Below, in pieces: positions 6,437 to 13,119 of a stretch of DNA of 36,748 nt. The position numbers were made by a program, and so were the translations under genes. Numbering within the stretch: position 1 is the first letter of the stretch; each line of letters starts with the position of its first letter. Origin of the DNA: a virus; the IMG/VR virus record IMGVR_UViG_3300042406_000755, positions 1-36,748 of that record; one strand, 5' to 3'. The notes beneath the pieces were generated by a model that saw only the letters and a list, made by a program, of their open reading frames with translations, was not told the origin of the DNA and did not search any database.

Positions 6437-6755
6437 TCGCACCACCTCCTGTTTCGTTCTCGTACATTGTAGCCCGCTCGTCAAGCTCTCCGTTTAGCTC
6501 TGCGTCCACGCACGACTCGCACATCCACTCAGGCACACTCGGCCGGACTAATCCAAATGCGTGCCAACTATCCCAGCCGCCGCAGTAGTCGCATCGGCCG
6601 ACTTCGTTCGCAAACTTAGCCCGTTCGTCAAGCTCCGCTATCGGCAGGCCGGCCTCGTCGTGCGGGCAGTCTCGGCGATAGCAGCTCTCCGCCTCCTCTG
6701 GCGTGTCGTATTGCGACGCGCACCCTGAACAGTCGTGATACTCGAGCCTAGCCAT
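6429..6755 (-). CDS. Multi-cysteine zinc-binding protein, 108 aa
   Basis: Of two nearby ATGs, 6755 has better spacing to GGGAG. There are nine cysteines, including CSGC, CYRRDC, CDYC and CESC pairs, so two zinc knuckles are plausible. Acidic linkers lie between (IAELDERAKF repeats later as GELDERATM, a small internal repeat). Function unknown. Confidence 0.75.
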   Translation of the reverse strand: MARLEYHDCSGCASQYDTPEEAESCYRRDCPHDEAGLPIAELDERAKFANEVGRCDYCGGWDSWHAFGLVRPSVPEWMCESCVDAELNGELDERATMYENETGGGANE

Positions 6756-7143
6756 ACAGCACATCTCCCAGCAGCCCGGCCTGCGCGATACAGTCGGCAG
6801 CGGTCGCGTCGATCATTCCAGGGTCGCTGGTCACGCCTTGCCATATCCAGCCTCGAATGGTCGTGTTCAGCTCGACGGAACCGTTCAGTATCCGCTCGAG
6901 CCCCAGCGCTACCGCGTCGAGAGTCAGCCGCAGCACCTCGGACTCGTCCTCGTTCTGATCGTCGGTTAGCTCGGCCCAAACCGTCGCGGGGTCGTCCGGG
7001 AAACCGCCGGTCGAGTAGTCCTCGACCGTGGCCCAATAGTTGATACCTCCCTCGACAGCGGTCACGATAATCCCCGCCAGCAGCTCCTCCGTCAGCTCGA
7101 TCTCGATATTCAGATCTCGAGTATTCATTGTTCGTGTCGTCAT
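6748..7143 (-). CDS. Hypothetical phage protein, 131 aa
   Basis: ATG at 7143 follows GAGGAGGACTAG. The middle (IIVTAVEGGINYWATVEDY) is a segment I associate with a widespread small actinophage/bacterial family ('TA.EGG..YW......Y'), function unknown. Acidic, with helical C-terminal half (LRLTLDAVALGLERIL). No transmembrane segment. Confidence 0.75.
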   Translation of the reverse strand: MTTRTMNTRDLNIEIELTEELLAGIIVTAVEGGINYWATVEDYSTGGFPDDPATVWAELTDDQNEDESEVLRLTLDAVALGLERILNGSVELNTTIRGWIWQGVTSDPGMIDATAADCIAQAGLLGDVLYG

Positions 7144-7428
7144 CTAGTCCTCCTCTCCCAAGCCAAACTCGGCTCGGCCGTGTTTCCTCTCGTCGTAGCA
7201 GTGCTCGTGATAGTTGTAGGGAACGCTCGTCATACCATCGCCGCAGCGCACCTCGCAGTCGACCGGGATACCGCCGCCGCACTCGTCGCAGTCGTAGCCT
7301 GCGCACATCTCGCAGAGGTATCCGTCGTTCGTCGGCACTCGATTTATCCCAACGAGGAGCTTAGTCCCGGGCAGCACTCCGGCGGTTCCCCGGCCGCACT
7401 CGAGGCAAGGGTCGACAGCGGCCGTCAT
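7144..7428 (-). CDS. Zinc-binding multi-CxxC protein, 94 aa
   Basis: Start at 7428 overlaps the upstream stop (ATGA). Cysteine pairs CLEC, CEMC and CDEC plus further single cysteines and CYDERKH indicate one or two zinc sites. LPGTKLLVGINRVPTNDGYL sits between them. Such treble-clef arrays often bind nucleic acid; no specific family named. Confidence 0.75.
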   Translation of the reverse strand: MTAAVDPCLECGRGTAGVLPGTKLLVGINRVPTNDGYLCEMCAGYDCDECGGGIPVDCEVRCGDGMTSVPYNYHEHCYDERKHGRAEFGLGEED

Positions 7429-7637
7429 TCCCAGACCCCCTCGAGCTCGATAGCTCCGCAGCTCGCGCACATATAGGCCCCGACCGTCTCTCGATAGAAC
7501 CCCTGCGGCTGCTCGCAAGCTCCGCAGGTTAGGCCCTCCTCGAGTCCGGTCGAGACTACCGCCTCAGCCCTCGAGCTCGAGCACCCGCTCAGCATAACCT
7601 CGTCGGCAGCGTCGAGTGTTTCGTAGGGATTAGCCAT
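7425..7637 (-). CDS. Zinc-ribbon protein, 70 aa
   Basis: Start at 7637 shares its first base with the stop of the upstream membrane gene. CGAC and CASC pairs (about 20 residues apart: TCGACEQPQGFYRETVGAYM) form a simple ribbon. N-terminus is serine-rich. Overlaps the next gene by four bases, so translation is probably coupled. Confidence 0.7.
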   Translation of the reverse strand: MANPYETLDAADEVMLSGCSSSRAEAVVSTGLEEGLTCGACEQPQGFYRETVGAYMCASCGAIELEGVWE

Positions 7638-7810
7638 TAGCGCACCCCTGCCCGGTCGCAGCTCGGGGGAGCGGTCGCAATAGCTCCCAGCGGCGGCGAG
7701 GCACAGCTCCAAGTCGCCCCGGTCATAGCGTTGACCAGCAGCAGCGCAGCAGCGAGCCAAACCGCCGCGGTCGCAAATGCGAGCCCGACTAGCTTAGCTC
7801 GAGTAGTCAC
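7637..7810 (-). CDS. Small membrane protein, 57 aa
   Basis: GTG at 7808-7810 follows GAGGAGGTGAGAGC and overlaps the upstream TGA (GTGA). One long hydrophobic helix (LVGLAFATAAVWLAAALLLV) near the N-terminus is followed by about 30 residues with two cysteines outside it (WSCASPP, PSCDRAG). A single-pass inner-membrane protein; role unknown, superinfection or lysis control possible. Confidence 0.65.
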   Translation of the reverse strand: MTTRAKLVGLAFATAAVWLAAALLLVNAMTGATWSCASPPLGAIATAPPSCDRAGVR

Positions 7811-8145
7811 GCTCTCACCTCCTCGAGCGCATAAGTCGCGACAGAATAGGCGAGGTCATACAGGAGCGCAGTCGCGGTGCTAGCAATCGAGCCGTAAGTC
7901 GAGGCCTGCGGCTCCACGCACAGCAAGTCCAGACAGGACGACGCCAGCTCGACGGCCGCTAGCGTCGCAATCGGAACGGCACTATCGGCGAGCTCGGCCG
8001 CGACTAGCTCGAGATCCCGGTCGTCGTCTTTTAGCTCGACCACCTCCTCGACGATCTCCTCGGCCCAATCGCACAACCGCCAAGAATAGAACCCGGCCGC
8101 CTCGAGCGCTGCGGCCGCTATCTCTGCTGCGGTGCGGTCAGTCAT
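7807..8145 (-). CDS. Hypothetical helical protein, 112 aa
   Basis: ATG at 8145 follows GCGGAGGCGGGTCG. Almost entirely alanine/leucine/glutamate helix (AAEIAAAALEAAGFYSW; EEIVEEVVELKDDDRDLE). Pattern resembles MazG-like or ATP-pyrophosphohydrolase-type helical bundles (WAEEIVEEVVEL..DD), but I cannot confirm the metal-binding ExxE-12-28-ExxD set, so it stays hypothetical. Confidence 0.7.
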   Translation of the reverse strand: MTDRTAAEIAAAALEAAGFYSWRLCDWAEEIVEEVVELKDDDRDLELVAAELADSAVPIATLAAVELASSCLDLLCVEPQASTYGSIASTATALLYDLAYSVATYALEEVRA

Positions 8146-8270
8146 CGACCCGCCTCCGCAACTCGCGCGACCTTCCAGCCAGCTCGCTCGGCTCGATACC
8201 TCGCAACATCGGGGTCGGGAGCGGTCACTATCGCCCGGGCCCCGTTTCGCATCGTCAGCTCGTATCTCAT
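8142..8270 (-). CDS. Small basic protein, 42 aa
   Basis: ATG at 8268-8270 follows GAGAGGAGGCAGCGATT; stop overlaps the next start (ATGA). Product begins MRYELTMRNGARAIVTAPDP and ends in WKVARVAEAGR, a short beta-like fold. Family unknown, but spacing and ribosome site are strong. Confidence 0.65.
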   Translation of the reverse strand: MRYELTMRNGARAIVTAPDPDVARYRAERAGWKVARVAEAGR

Positions 8271-8308
8271 AATCGCTGCCTCCTCTCGGTTTCGTTTCTG
8301 CGGTGTGT

Positions 8309-8578
8309 TCATTCTACCCCTTCCGTCAAGGCCACGAGCCCGGCTCCAAAGTCCTCGCTCTCGAGCGTGACTCGAGCCGCGGCCGTCCTCGAGTAGCCTC
8401 GAGGCTCGAGGTCACGCTGCCCCTGTGCTGCGGCCCAATACTCCGCAAGAAACTCCGCCAGAACCGCAGCGGGTCGCTCGGAGGCTAGGGCCTCCATCAG
8501 CAGGAGCCGGGCGATGCCGCGGCCGTATATCTCCGTCAGCTCGACCAGCTCCTCGACTCCGGGGATAGCTCGGTTCAT
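8309..8578 (-). CDS. Hypothetical protein, 89 aa
   Basis: ATG overlaps the upstream TGA (ATGA at 8575-8578). Helical and acidic (VEELVELTEIYGRGIARLLL; AAVLAEFLAEYWAAAQGQ). First gene in which the CTCGAG word becomes dense. No family recognised. Confidence 0.65.
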   Translation of the reverse strand: MNRAIPGVEELVELTEIYGRGIARLLLMEALASERPAAVLAEFLAEYWAAAQGQRDLEPRGYSRTAAARVTLESEDFGAGLVALTEGVE

Positions 8579-8802
8579 CGAGCGGCCCTCCTCGAGTAGC
8601 CTAGCGTCCGGGCAGCCCCGGCGATATAAGTCGCTGCCGCCATATCTCCCGAGATAGCTGCGGCTCGAGCTTTCGTCGCGGCTCGGCCTGCCTCTCCTGT
8701 CGAGATAGCTCCTCGAGCGTGCCTCGCGAGCCTAGCTCTCGAGCTCGGCTCGAGCTTAGCTCCTATGCGAGCCCAGCGGTTTAGGTGGTCGGTGTCGATC
8801 AT
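8575..8802 (-). CDS. Hypothetical basic Ala/Arg-rich protein, 75 aa
   Basis: ATG at 8800-8802 follows GAGGAGGCGATCAT and overlaps the upstream TGA. Product is rich in Ala and Arg (SSRARLARHARGAISTGEAG). Repetitive composition reflects the CTCGAG island. No family recognised; DNA binding would fit its charge but is not shown. Confidence 0.6.
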   Translation of the reverse strand: MIDTDHLNRWARIGAKLEPSSRARLARHARGAISTGEAGRAATKARAAAISGDMAAATYIAGAARTLGYSRRAAR

Positions 8803-9437
8803 ATGATCGCCTCCTCTCTGTTAGGCGAGCCGCTATAGCTCGCGATTGTGAACTCTTTCGGGTCGGCGGGTTTATCTCCTCGCACTGCGAGCCAGATAAT
8901 CGCCTGTAGCTCCCGAGGCCTCTCGTCGCAATATCTCGCAGCGAGCCGATAGCTCGCCTCGAGCTCGAGGTAGCGTCGGCCCTCCGGCGAGCGTCGCTTA
9001 CAGCCCTCAGCCGCGAGCGCTGCCCAGACATCGACCGTGACCGCCTCTCGATCTCCGAGCAGCGCTCGATAGAAACTCCTCACTTTAGGGCCCCCGAGAA
9101 CCTCGAGCGGCTCAGCTCCGGCCGATATCTCCCAAGCTTTGCGGCGGTTAGCTCCGAAAGCGACCCGCGGCGGCTCGAGATCTCCTCGAGCTGCGGCGAG
9201 CGCAAGTCTCGACGCTTGCGCAAGGTTGACCGTCCAATGCTGGCGAGGGCTCAGCGCTGCGATTATTCCGGCCGCAGCCTCGAGGCCCAGCCCAGCAGCC
9301 CCGGCCAGCCGCTCGACCTCGAGCTCGGCGGCCGGATACCAGCGGCGACCCGCCTCTCGTATCGGCTCGCTCGTCGAGTCGTAAAGCTCGACGACTCGAG
9401 CGACCTGCTCCGGCGAGTGTCCCGGGGGCCTCGTCAT
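8799..9437 (-). CDS. Conserved phage protein, HhH-GPD-like fold suspected
   Basis: Start at 9437 is chosen because it overlaps the upstream TGA (ATGA); an in-frame ATG four codons upstream is the alternative. Segments IIAALSPRQHWTVNLAQA, LGGPKVRSFYRALLGD and AVTVDVWAALAAEG match a conserved phage family whose pattern recalls helix-hairpin-helix DNA glycosylases ('GxKVxSFYxNLxGD ... TVDxHA', with an Asp where glycosylases keep the catalytic Asp). A base-excision or DNA-modification role is inference. The family pattern is preserved although the gene lies in the CTCGAG island, which suggests the word bias is laid over normal protein constraints. Confidence 0.7.
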   Translation of the reverse strand: MTRPPGHSPEQVARVVELYDSTSEPIREAGRRWYPAAELEVERLAGAAGLGLEAAAGIIAALSPRQHWTVNLAQASRLALAAARGDLEPPRVAFGANRRKAWEISAGAEPLEVLGGPKVRSFYRALLGDREAVTVDVWAALAAEGCKRRSPEGRRYLELEASYRLAARYCDERPRELQAIIWLAVRGDKPADPKEFTIASYSGSPNREEAII

Positions 9438-9793
9438 CGACTCCGCCATTCCTCGGAGCGATACTCGCTCCCGGCCCAGATCTCGACCTGTATGGCCTCG
9501 CAGCCATTGGCCCAGCCAGCTCGAGCCGCGGCCGCCAGCGGCTCGGCCAGCTGCTCGAGGTCAGCTCCGACCATCGAGAACACGGCCGAGAACTCGCGAC
9601 CACCGCGCCAGCCTCCTCGAGCGCTGGTCAGTGTGTAGCCTCCGCCAGCCTCGAGGATAGCCTCGACGATAGCTCGGCGAGCTCGCCTCAGCTCGAGGCG
9701 CCGCGGCTGTCCGATAGTTAGCTCGACCCGGGCAGCTCCCGACCAGCTCGACCGGCCGGTCGGAGGCCAGCTCGACAGCAGCTCGGCCGCCAT
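9434..9793 (-). CDS. Hypothetical protein, 119 aa
   Basis: Start at 9793 follows AGAGGAGGTCGAGCTA. Alternating beta-like and helical segments: VELTIGQPRRLELRRARRAI, YTLTSARGGW, EFSAVFSMVG, AIQVEIWAGSEYRSEEW. This looks like a small alpha/beta domain. No family recognised. Overlaps both neighbours by a few bases. Confidence 0.65.
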   Translation of the reverse strand: MAAELLSSWPPTGRSSWSGAARVELTIGQPRRLELRRARRAIVEAILEAGGGYTLTSARGGWRGGREFSAVFSMVGADLEQLAEPLAAAARAGWANGCEAIQVEIWAGSEYRSEEWRSR

Positions 9794-10395
9794 TAGCTCG
9801 ACCTCCTCTCGACAGCCTCTCGCGTAAGCTGCTCGGCCCTCGCAGTGAGCCGGGCAGCTCGAGCCGCAGCCTCTCGAGCTCGACGCTCGACCAGCTCGAC
9901 CAGCTCGTCGAGCTCGGCGACTCGCTCCGGGTCGCCTCCGCAGCAATCGCACAGCGTCGAGCGGAACTCCGAGCTCGCGTCGCTTCTTAGCTCCTCAGCT
10001 CGACGCTTCAGCGCAACCGCGGCTCGAGTGAACCGCTCCGCGGATAGCTCGAGCTCCCGGGCCTCGATAGCTCGAGACTCGAACTCGCTCGCGACCCGAT
10101 AGCTCGACCTCCGCAGCTCGCCTATAGCTCCGGCGAGCTCGCTGGCCTCGCTCGAGGAGATAGCTCGCCTTCCCACTCGAGCTATCTCTCGGAGAAAGTC
10201 GGCGAGCTTAGCGGCTGCGATAGCTCGCTCGAATAGCTCGAGCTCGCCAGCTGCTCGAGATAGCTCCGCAACCTCTCGGAGCCTCCGGGCAGATAGCTCG
10301 AGCTCGAGCCTCGAGTCAGCATCTGCTGCGAGCCCGGCCGCGGTAGCGGCTCGCCAGCGCAGCGCTTCCGGCGTGTTTAGCTCGCGGCTCGTCAT
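9793..10395 (-). CDS. Coiled-coil protein, 200 aa
   Basis: Start at 10395 overlaps the upstream TGA (ATGA). Long stretches of Leu/Glu/Arg/Ala heptad-like sequence (RLELELSARRLREVAELS; ELELFERAIAAAKLADFL) predict a rod-like coiled coil. A single CDCC motif (TLCDCCGGDPERVAELDEL) near residue 155 could bind metal. No family recognised. Confidence 0.65.
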   Translation of the reverse strand: MTSRELNTPEALRWRAATAAGLAADADSRLELELSARRLREVAELSRAAGELELFERAIAAAKLADFLREIARVGRRAISSSEASELAGAIGELRRSSYRVASEFESRAIEARELELSAERFTRAAVALKRRAEELRSDASSEFRSTLCDCCGGDPERVAELDELVELVERRAREAAARAARLTARAEQLTREAVERRSS

Positions 10396-10868
10396 CGAGT
10401 CACCGCCTCGACCGGGGCCAGCGTCGACAGCTCTCGCACCCAGATCGGCGGCCGTCGAGTCCCGGGCAGGTTCTCGAGGCCAGCTCGAGCTAGCTCCGCT
10501 GCGACCCGCTCGGCAGCCCGGGCAAACTCTCGGCCCATCACCGAGGCAGCCGACTCGCTCGGCAGCTTCCCGGCCCTTTCCTCGAGCTCTCTCGAGGTCG
10601 CCAGCTCGAGGATTGCGGCAGCGAGGAGCCCAATGCCCCCAGCCTTCTCGAGCCGCACTCGCTCGACCGGGTGTCCCTTCCACTCGAGCCCTTCCGCAGC
10701 CGCCTCGACCAGCCCAGCAGCTCGACCAGCCGGATAGCGGCTCCGCTCGAGCTGCTGTCGAGCAGCCCTAACCGAGTCCTCGGCAGCAGCCTCGTCGTCA
10801 TTGACCAGCTCTCGAGCCGCTATCCGCAGCAGCTCGGCAGCCATTCTTTCGTGACTCGTCGTGTTCAT
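10392..10868 (-). CDS. Hypothetical helical protein, 158 aa
   Basis: ATG at 10868 follows AGGAGGGCAGAACA, one of the better ribosome sites in the block. Mostly alpha helical and acidic/Ala-rich (MAAELLRIAARELVNDDEAA). C-terminal half contains PGTRRPPIWVRELSTL. Function unknown. Confidence 0.65.
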   Translation of the reverse strand: MNTTSHERMAAELLRIAARELVNDDEAAAEDSVRAARQQLERSRYPAGRAAGLVEAAAEGLEWKGHPVERVRLEKAGGIGLLAAAILELATSRELEERAGKLPSESAASVMGREFARAAERVAAELARAGLENLPGTRRPPIWVRELSTLAPVEAVTR

Positions 10869-11155
10869 TGTTCTGCCCTCCTGTCTGCCGCCAGCTCCGC
10901 CAGCGGCTCGTCGTTATCACAGTCCCGGCCCAACTCAGCCCGAGCCCGGGCCCAACTTGCCTCACGCTCGAGGCGCCGAGCTCGAGCTGCCTCCCGGATA
11001 CCAGCTCGAGCTCGACCAGCTCGAGCCCGGGCCCGGTCGCGACCCGCTCGAGCTGCGAGCCGGGAGCTCGAGGCCCCCAGCTCGTCGACCAGCTCGAGCA
11101 GTTCGTCCGCCTCGACCTCGAGCTCGACCAGCCTCCGCTCGACCCGGGGCCTCAC
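10865..11155 (-). CDS. Coiled-coil Arg/Ala-rich protein, 96 aa
   Basis: GTG at 11153-11155 overlaps the upstream TGA (GTGA). First 30 residues are an acidic leucine coil (LVELEVEADELLELVDEL), the middle a basic run (RARARAGRARAGIREAARAR), so the protein is strongly bipolar in charge. It could bind DNA with the basic part. No family recognised. Confidence 0.6.
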   Translation of the reverse strand: MRPRVERRLVELEVEADELLELVDELGASSSRLAARAGRDRARARAGRARAGIREAARARRLEREASWARARAELGRDCDNDEPLAELAADRRAEQ

Positions 11156-11523
11156 TTGCCAGCCCTCCTGGACTCGATTGCTCGAGCCACCTGGTCGGCT
11201 CGAGCTCGCAGCTCTCGAGCTGTCTCCGCATCGCTCGAGCGCCCGGCGACTATCGCACTCGAGCGGAGCTCGAGCTCGAGCTGCTCGAGCTGCTCGAGGT
11301 CGAGCAGGTGATCGAGGTCGCTGTCGACCCGACCCTCGAGCTCGAGAGTCTGCTCGACCACGAGCTCGAGCTGCTGCCGCTCGACCCTATCCGCTAGGGC
11401 TCGCAGCTCCCGAGCACTCGAGCGGAGGTCGGCAGCGCACTCGCTGCCGACCTCTCCCTCGAGCCCGGAGGCCAGCGCCTCGGCGAGCTCCGCCGCGGCT
11501 CGGTTGCTCTCCGGGGTCGCCAT
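11152..11523 (-). CDS. Coiled-coil Leu/Glu-rich protein, 123 aa
   Basis: Start at 11523 shares a base with the upstream stop (TGATG) and follows GAGGAGGTGGTCGAC. Contains a leucine/glutamate run (LLDLEQLEQLELELRSS) predicted as coiled coil. This gene shows CTCGAG in all three reading positions, so the word, not the protein, seems selected. Confidence 0.6.
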   Translation of the reverse strand: MATPESNRAAAELAEALASGLEGEVGSECAADLRSSARELRALADRVERQQLELVVEQTLELEGRVDSDLDHLLDLEQLEQLELELRSSAIVAGRSSDAETARELRARADQVARAIESRRAGK

Positions 11524-11954
11524 CAGTCGACCACCTCCTCGAGCTGGTCTAGGGCTCGAGCCTCGGCTGCCTCGACTCGAGTCCTGCCGACTCGCTCGAC
11601 CTCCTCGGCGATCCGCTTCCGCCACTCGGCCGCGGAGATCTTGCTGCTGTTCGTGCGGAGCCCGGCTCGAGCCTCGACCTCCTCGACCGGAATGTTCCAC
11701 CAGCGGGAGCCGAACTCCTGCCCGGTCACGAACCCGAGCTGAGCCAGCCGCTCCGCCAGCTCGCCAGCACTCGCTCGAGTGATCGAGGGAACGCCGACCA
11801 TCATCGTCGACCAGATCAGCCGCTCCGTGATAGGCCAAGCCTCCTCAGTGGTCAGCCGCTCCCAGCGCTGCTGTCCCTCCTCGGTTGCTCCGAGCTTCTG
11901 CCCGGTCGAGCGACCCTCGCCGTCGACTTCGTAAAACTGCCAATCGAGCGACAT
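11523..11954 (-). CDS. Hypothetical protein, 143 aa
   Basis: ATG at 11954 shares a base with the upstream stop (TGATG). Residues 30-95 may be a winged-helix-like fold (WPITERLIWSTMMVGVPSIT; GELAERLAQLGFVTGQEFGS), followed by a charged helix (WRKRIAEEVERVGRTRVEAA). A DNA-binding role is possible, weakly supported. Confidence 0.6.
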   Translation of the reverse strand: MSLDWQFYEVDGEGRSTGQKLGATEEGQQRWERLTTEEAWPITERLIWSTMMVGVPSITRASAGELAERLAQLGFVTGQEFGSRWWNIPVEEVEARAGLRTNSSKISAAEWRKRIAEEVERVGRTRVEAAEARALDQLEEVVD

Positions 11955-12199
11955 CAGGCCACCGCCTCGAGCCGGGCGTCGACCATCAGGTCACCTGCTC
12001 GACGAAAGTCTCGAGCGTGCTCTCGAGCCTCCGCTGCGAGTCGAGTCAACCGCTCCCGACTGCCCGAGCCCTCCGGGTGGTCGAGCGCTTGCTGCTCGAG
12101 GCTCCCGGCGAGGTTATCCTCGCGAGCTGCTTGACAGTAGGCAGCGAGCTGGACTAGCCTCGCTGTCTCCTGCTCGATCTTGACTATTCCTATTTCCAT
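11954..12199 (-). CDS. Hypothetical helical protein, 81 aa
   Basis: ATG at 12199 follows AGGAAGGTGACACG. First gene of the leftward run, so its promoter should lie in 12200-12620. Helical (EQETARLVQLAAYCQAARED; RLAAEAREHARDFRRAGDL). No family recognised. Confidence 0.65.
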   Translation of the reverse strand: MEIGIVKIEQETARLVQLAAYCQAAREDNLAGSLEQQALDHPEGSGSRERLTRLAAEAREHARDFRRAGDLMVDARLEAVA

Positions 12200-12545
12200 C
12201 GTGTCACCTTCCTGTTAGGGGCCGGGGCCAATCCCCAGCCACACCCGGAAGGCTACACGAAAACCCGGTCGGAGTGGGCGCCTCGAGGTCGCCTCGAGAG
12301 AGGGTCGCTCGAGCCCCCGCCCGGGCCCCCGGAACCCGGCAGTCCCGGCTCGAGTGAACGCTCGAGCGCTCGAGCCCCGGGGCTCCGGGTCGCCGGGGCC
12401 CCGGGAGGCCGGGAGAACGCCGCTCAGCGCTTCTGGCGTGCCTGTAAATCGGCAATCCGGGCGCGAAAAATCGAAATCAAGGTCTACCAACGACAACCAG
12501 GAAGTAGATTCCCTAACTGGCCCAAAGCACCCTGGACAGGGCAGT

Positions 12546-12585
12546 AGTAATCGACCCCACACGAAGGCGGGGCTGCGGGATTACT
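12546..12585. repeat. Inverted repeat AGTAATC...GATTACT
   Basis: Outer arms AGTAATC (12546-12552) and GATTACT (12579-12585) enclose inner arms CCCC and GGGG around CACACGAAGGC-like loop sequence. The 40-base unit could fold as an extended hairpin in DNA or RNA. No T-tract follows. Confidence 0.4.
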
Positions 12586-12596
12586 TGGTCAGGAGG

Positions 12597-12615
12597 AAAC
12601 GACCCTGCGGGGTCG
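12597..12615 (-). terminator. Possible intrinsic terminator
   Basis: Read on the minus strand, CGACCC/GGGTCG form a 6-bp stem around CGCA, followed by TTTCC. It lies just after the tiny membrane gene ending at 12621. The T-tract is short, so termination may be partial. Confidence 0.4.
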
Positions 12616-12620
12616 CGGGG

Positions 12621-12695
12621 TTAGCGGCGGAAGGGCCAGAGAAGGACGGCGAAATACACCGCCATCACAACGACAACTAGAACCCACTCGTTCAT
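12621..12695 (-). CDS. 24-aa membrane peptide
   Basis: ATG at 12693-12695 overlaps the upstream TGA (ATGA). The whole product is one hydrophobic helix with a basic end (MNEWVLVVVVMAVYFAVLLW, then PFRR). Same size and same coupled layout as the 24-residue gene at 2152-2226. Single-pass inner-membrane peptide, role unknown. Confidence 0.55.
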   Translation of the reverse strand: MNEWVLVVVVMAVYFAVLLWPFRR

Positions 12696-12778
12696 CTGCG
12701 AGGAGGTCCGGCGATCAAGATCAGCATCGAGAGATAGACAGCGACGGCTGCGAAAGTGAGAGCGATCTCGACGGCCAC
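12692..12778 (-). CDS. 28-aa membrane peptide
   Basis: GTG at 12776-12778 shares a base with the upstream TAG. One hydrophobic helix (EIALTFAAVAVYLSMLILIA) followed by GPPRR. The bases encoding GPPRR form the ribosome site (GGACCTCCTCGC region reads weakly), so coupling is the likelier way the next peptide is made. Confidence 0.55.
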   Translation of the reverse strand: MAVEIALTFAAVAVYLSMLILIAGPPRR

Positions 12779-13044
12779 TATCGACGCATCTTCTTCAACT
12801 GCTTGCGCTCGTACTGAAGCGCATCGCTGACCTCGCGGAGTCGGCCGTCGTACTCTGGTCCGCCCCAGGCAATCTTGCCGATGGCGGAACGGATCGGTCG
12901 CATCGCGTCTTCAAGGGAGCGCAGCGTCTTCTCGATCACGCGGTCGCGATCCTTCGAGCCAGGCTTGTGCGAACGGCGAATGTCCTCGCGCGCTCGGCGG
13001 GCAGCCTCGGCGGTTTCCTGTGCCTTCTCTATGTGCGGGGTCAT
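12778..13044 (-). CDS. Hypothetical basic helical protein, 88 aa
   Basis: Start at 13044 follows AGGTGGAT; the longer frame to 13113 would run into the divergent control region. A highly charged helix (EKAQETAEAARRAREDIRRS) ends in a basic tail (YERKQLKKMRR). First gene of a short leftward unit with the two tiny membrane genes. Family unknown. Confidence 0.7.
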   Translation of the reverse strand: MTPHIEKAQETAEAARRAREDIRRSHKPGSKDRDRVIEKTLRSLEDAMRPIRSAIGKIAWGGPEYDGRLREVSDALQYERKQLKKMRR

Positions 13045-13057
13045 ATCCACCTGTCGA

Positions 13058-13063
13058 ATAGTA
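13058..13063 (-). promoter_or_regulatory. Possible -10 box for the 12778-13044 unit
   Basis: TACTAT on the minus strand fits TANNNT and lies 13 bases before the ATG at 13044, leaving room for the AGGTGG ribosome site in a short leader. No clear -35. Confidence 0.35.
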
Positions 13064-13119
13064 CTAAGCGGCCGGGCGAAAAAGGCGCGGCCGAGAAACA
13101 GGCACCGTTTCACGGGCTG

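Larger units (their letters stand above)
8340..12380. repeat. CTCGAG/AGCTCGA word-saturated island
   Basis: By hand I count roughly 80 copies of the palindrome CTCGAG in about 4 kb, where chance would give about one or a few. AGCTCG and GATAGCTC are similarly common. Copies fall in all three codon positions of the minus-strand genes: as CTC GAG (Leu-Glu), nCT CGA Gnn (Ala-Arg) and nnC TCG AGn (Ser-Ser). They continue into the non-coding stretch 12260-12380. The structural operon holds only a few scattered copies. The density rises gradually from about 5 kb. Confidence 0.85.
12200..12620. other. Non-coding GC-rich palindromic region
   Basis: No convincing gene lies here. From 12240 to 12420 the sequence is a dense mix of six-base palindromes (CTCGAG, CCCGGG, GGGCCC). 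From 12430 to 12500 it becomes ordinary and A-richer (CGCGAAAAATCGAAATCAA). A 7-bp inverted repeat AGTAATC/GATTACT spans 12546-12585, enclosing CCCC/GGGG arms. It must carry the promoter for the leftward genes and could hold a replication origin or a small RNA; neither is proven. Confidence 0.5.

Noticed and set aside
10671-11552. Long plus-strand open frames in the 8.3-12.4 kb island (for example about 290 codons)
   Set aside because: CTCGAG/AGCTCG words contain no stop codon in any frame on either strand, so long frames arise for free. The minus-strand set has ribosome sites and ATGA/TGATG junctions; the plus set has neither and gives Ser/Arg/Pro/Ala-rich nonsense.
8340-12380. CRISPR array or satellite repeat
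   Set aside because: Only six- to ten-base words recur, at irregular spacing and inside coding genes; there are no constant repeat-spacer units.
12215-12562. Minus-strand frame of 115 codons starting with a CPGCFGP cysteine pair, HNH-like at first glance
   Set aside because: No histidines for an HNH motif, no ribosome site before its GTG, and the second half is Pro/Gly/Arg-rich translation of palindromic DNA. It could be a decayed gene, but I cannot support it.
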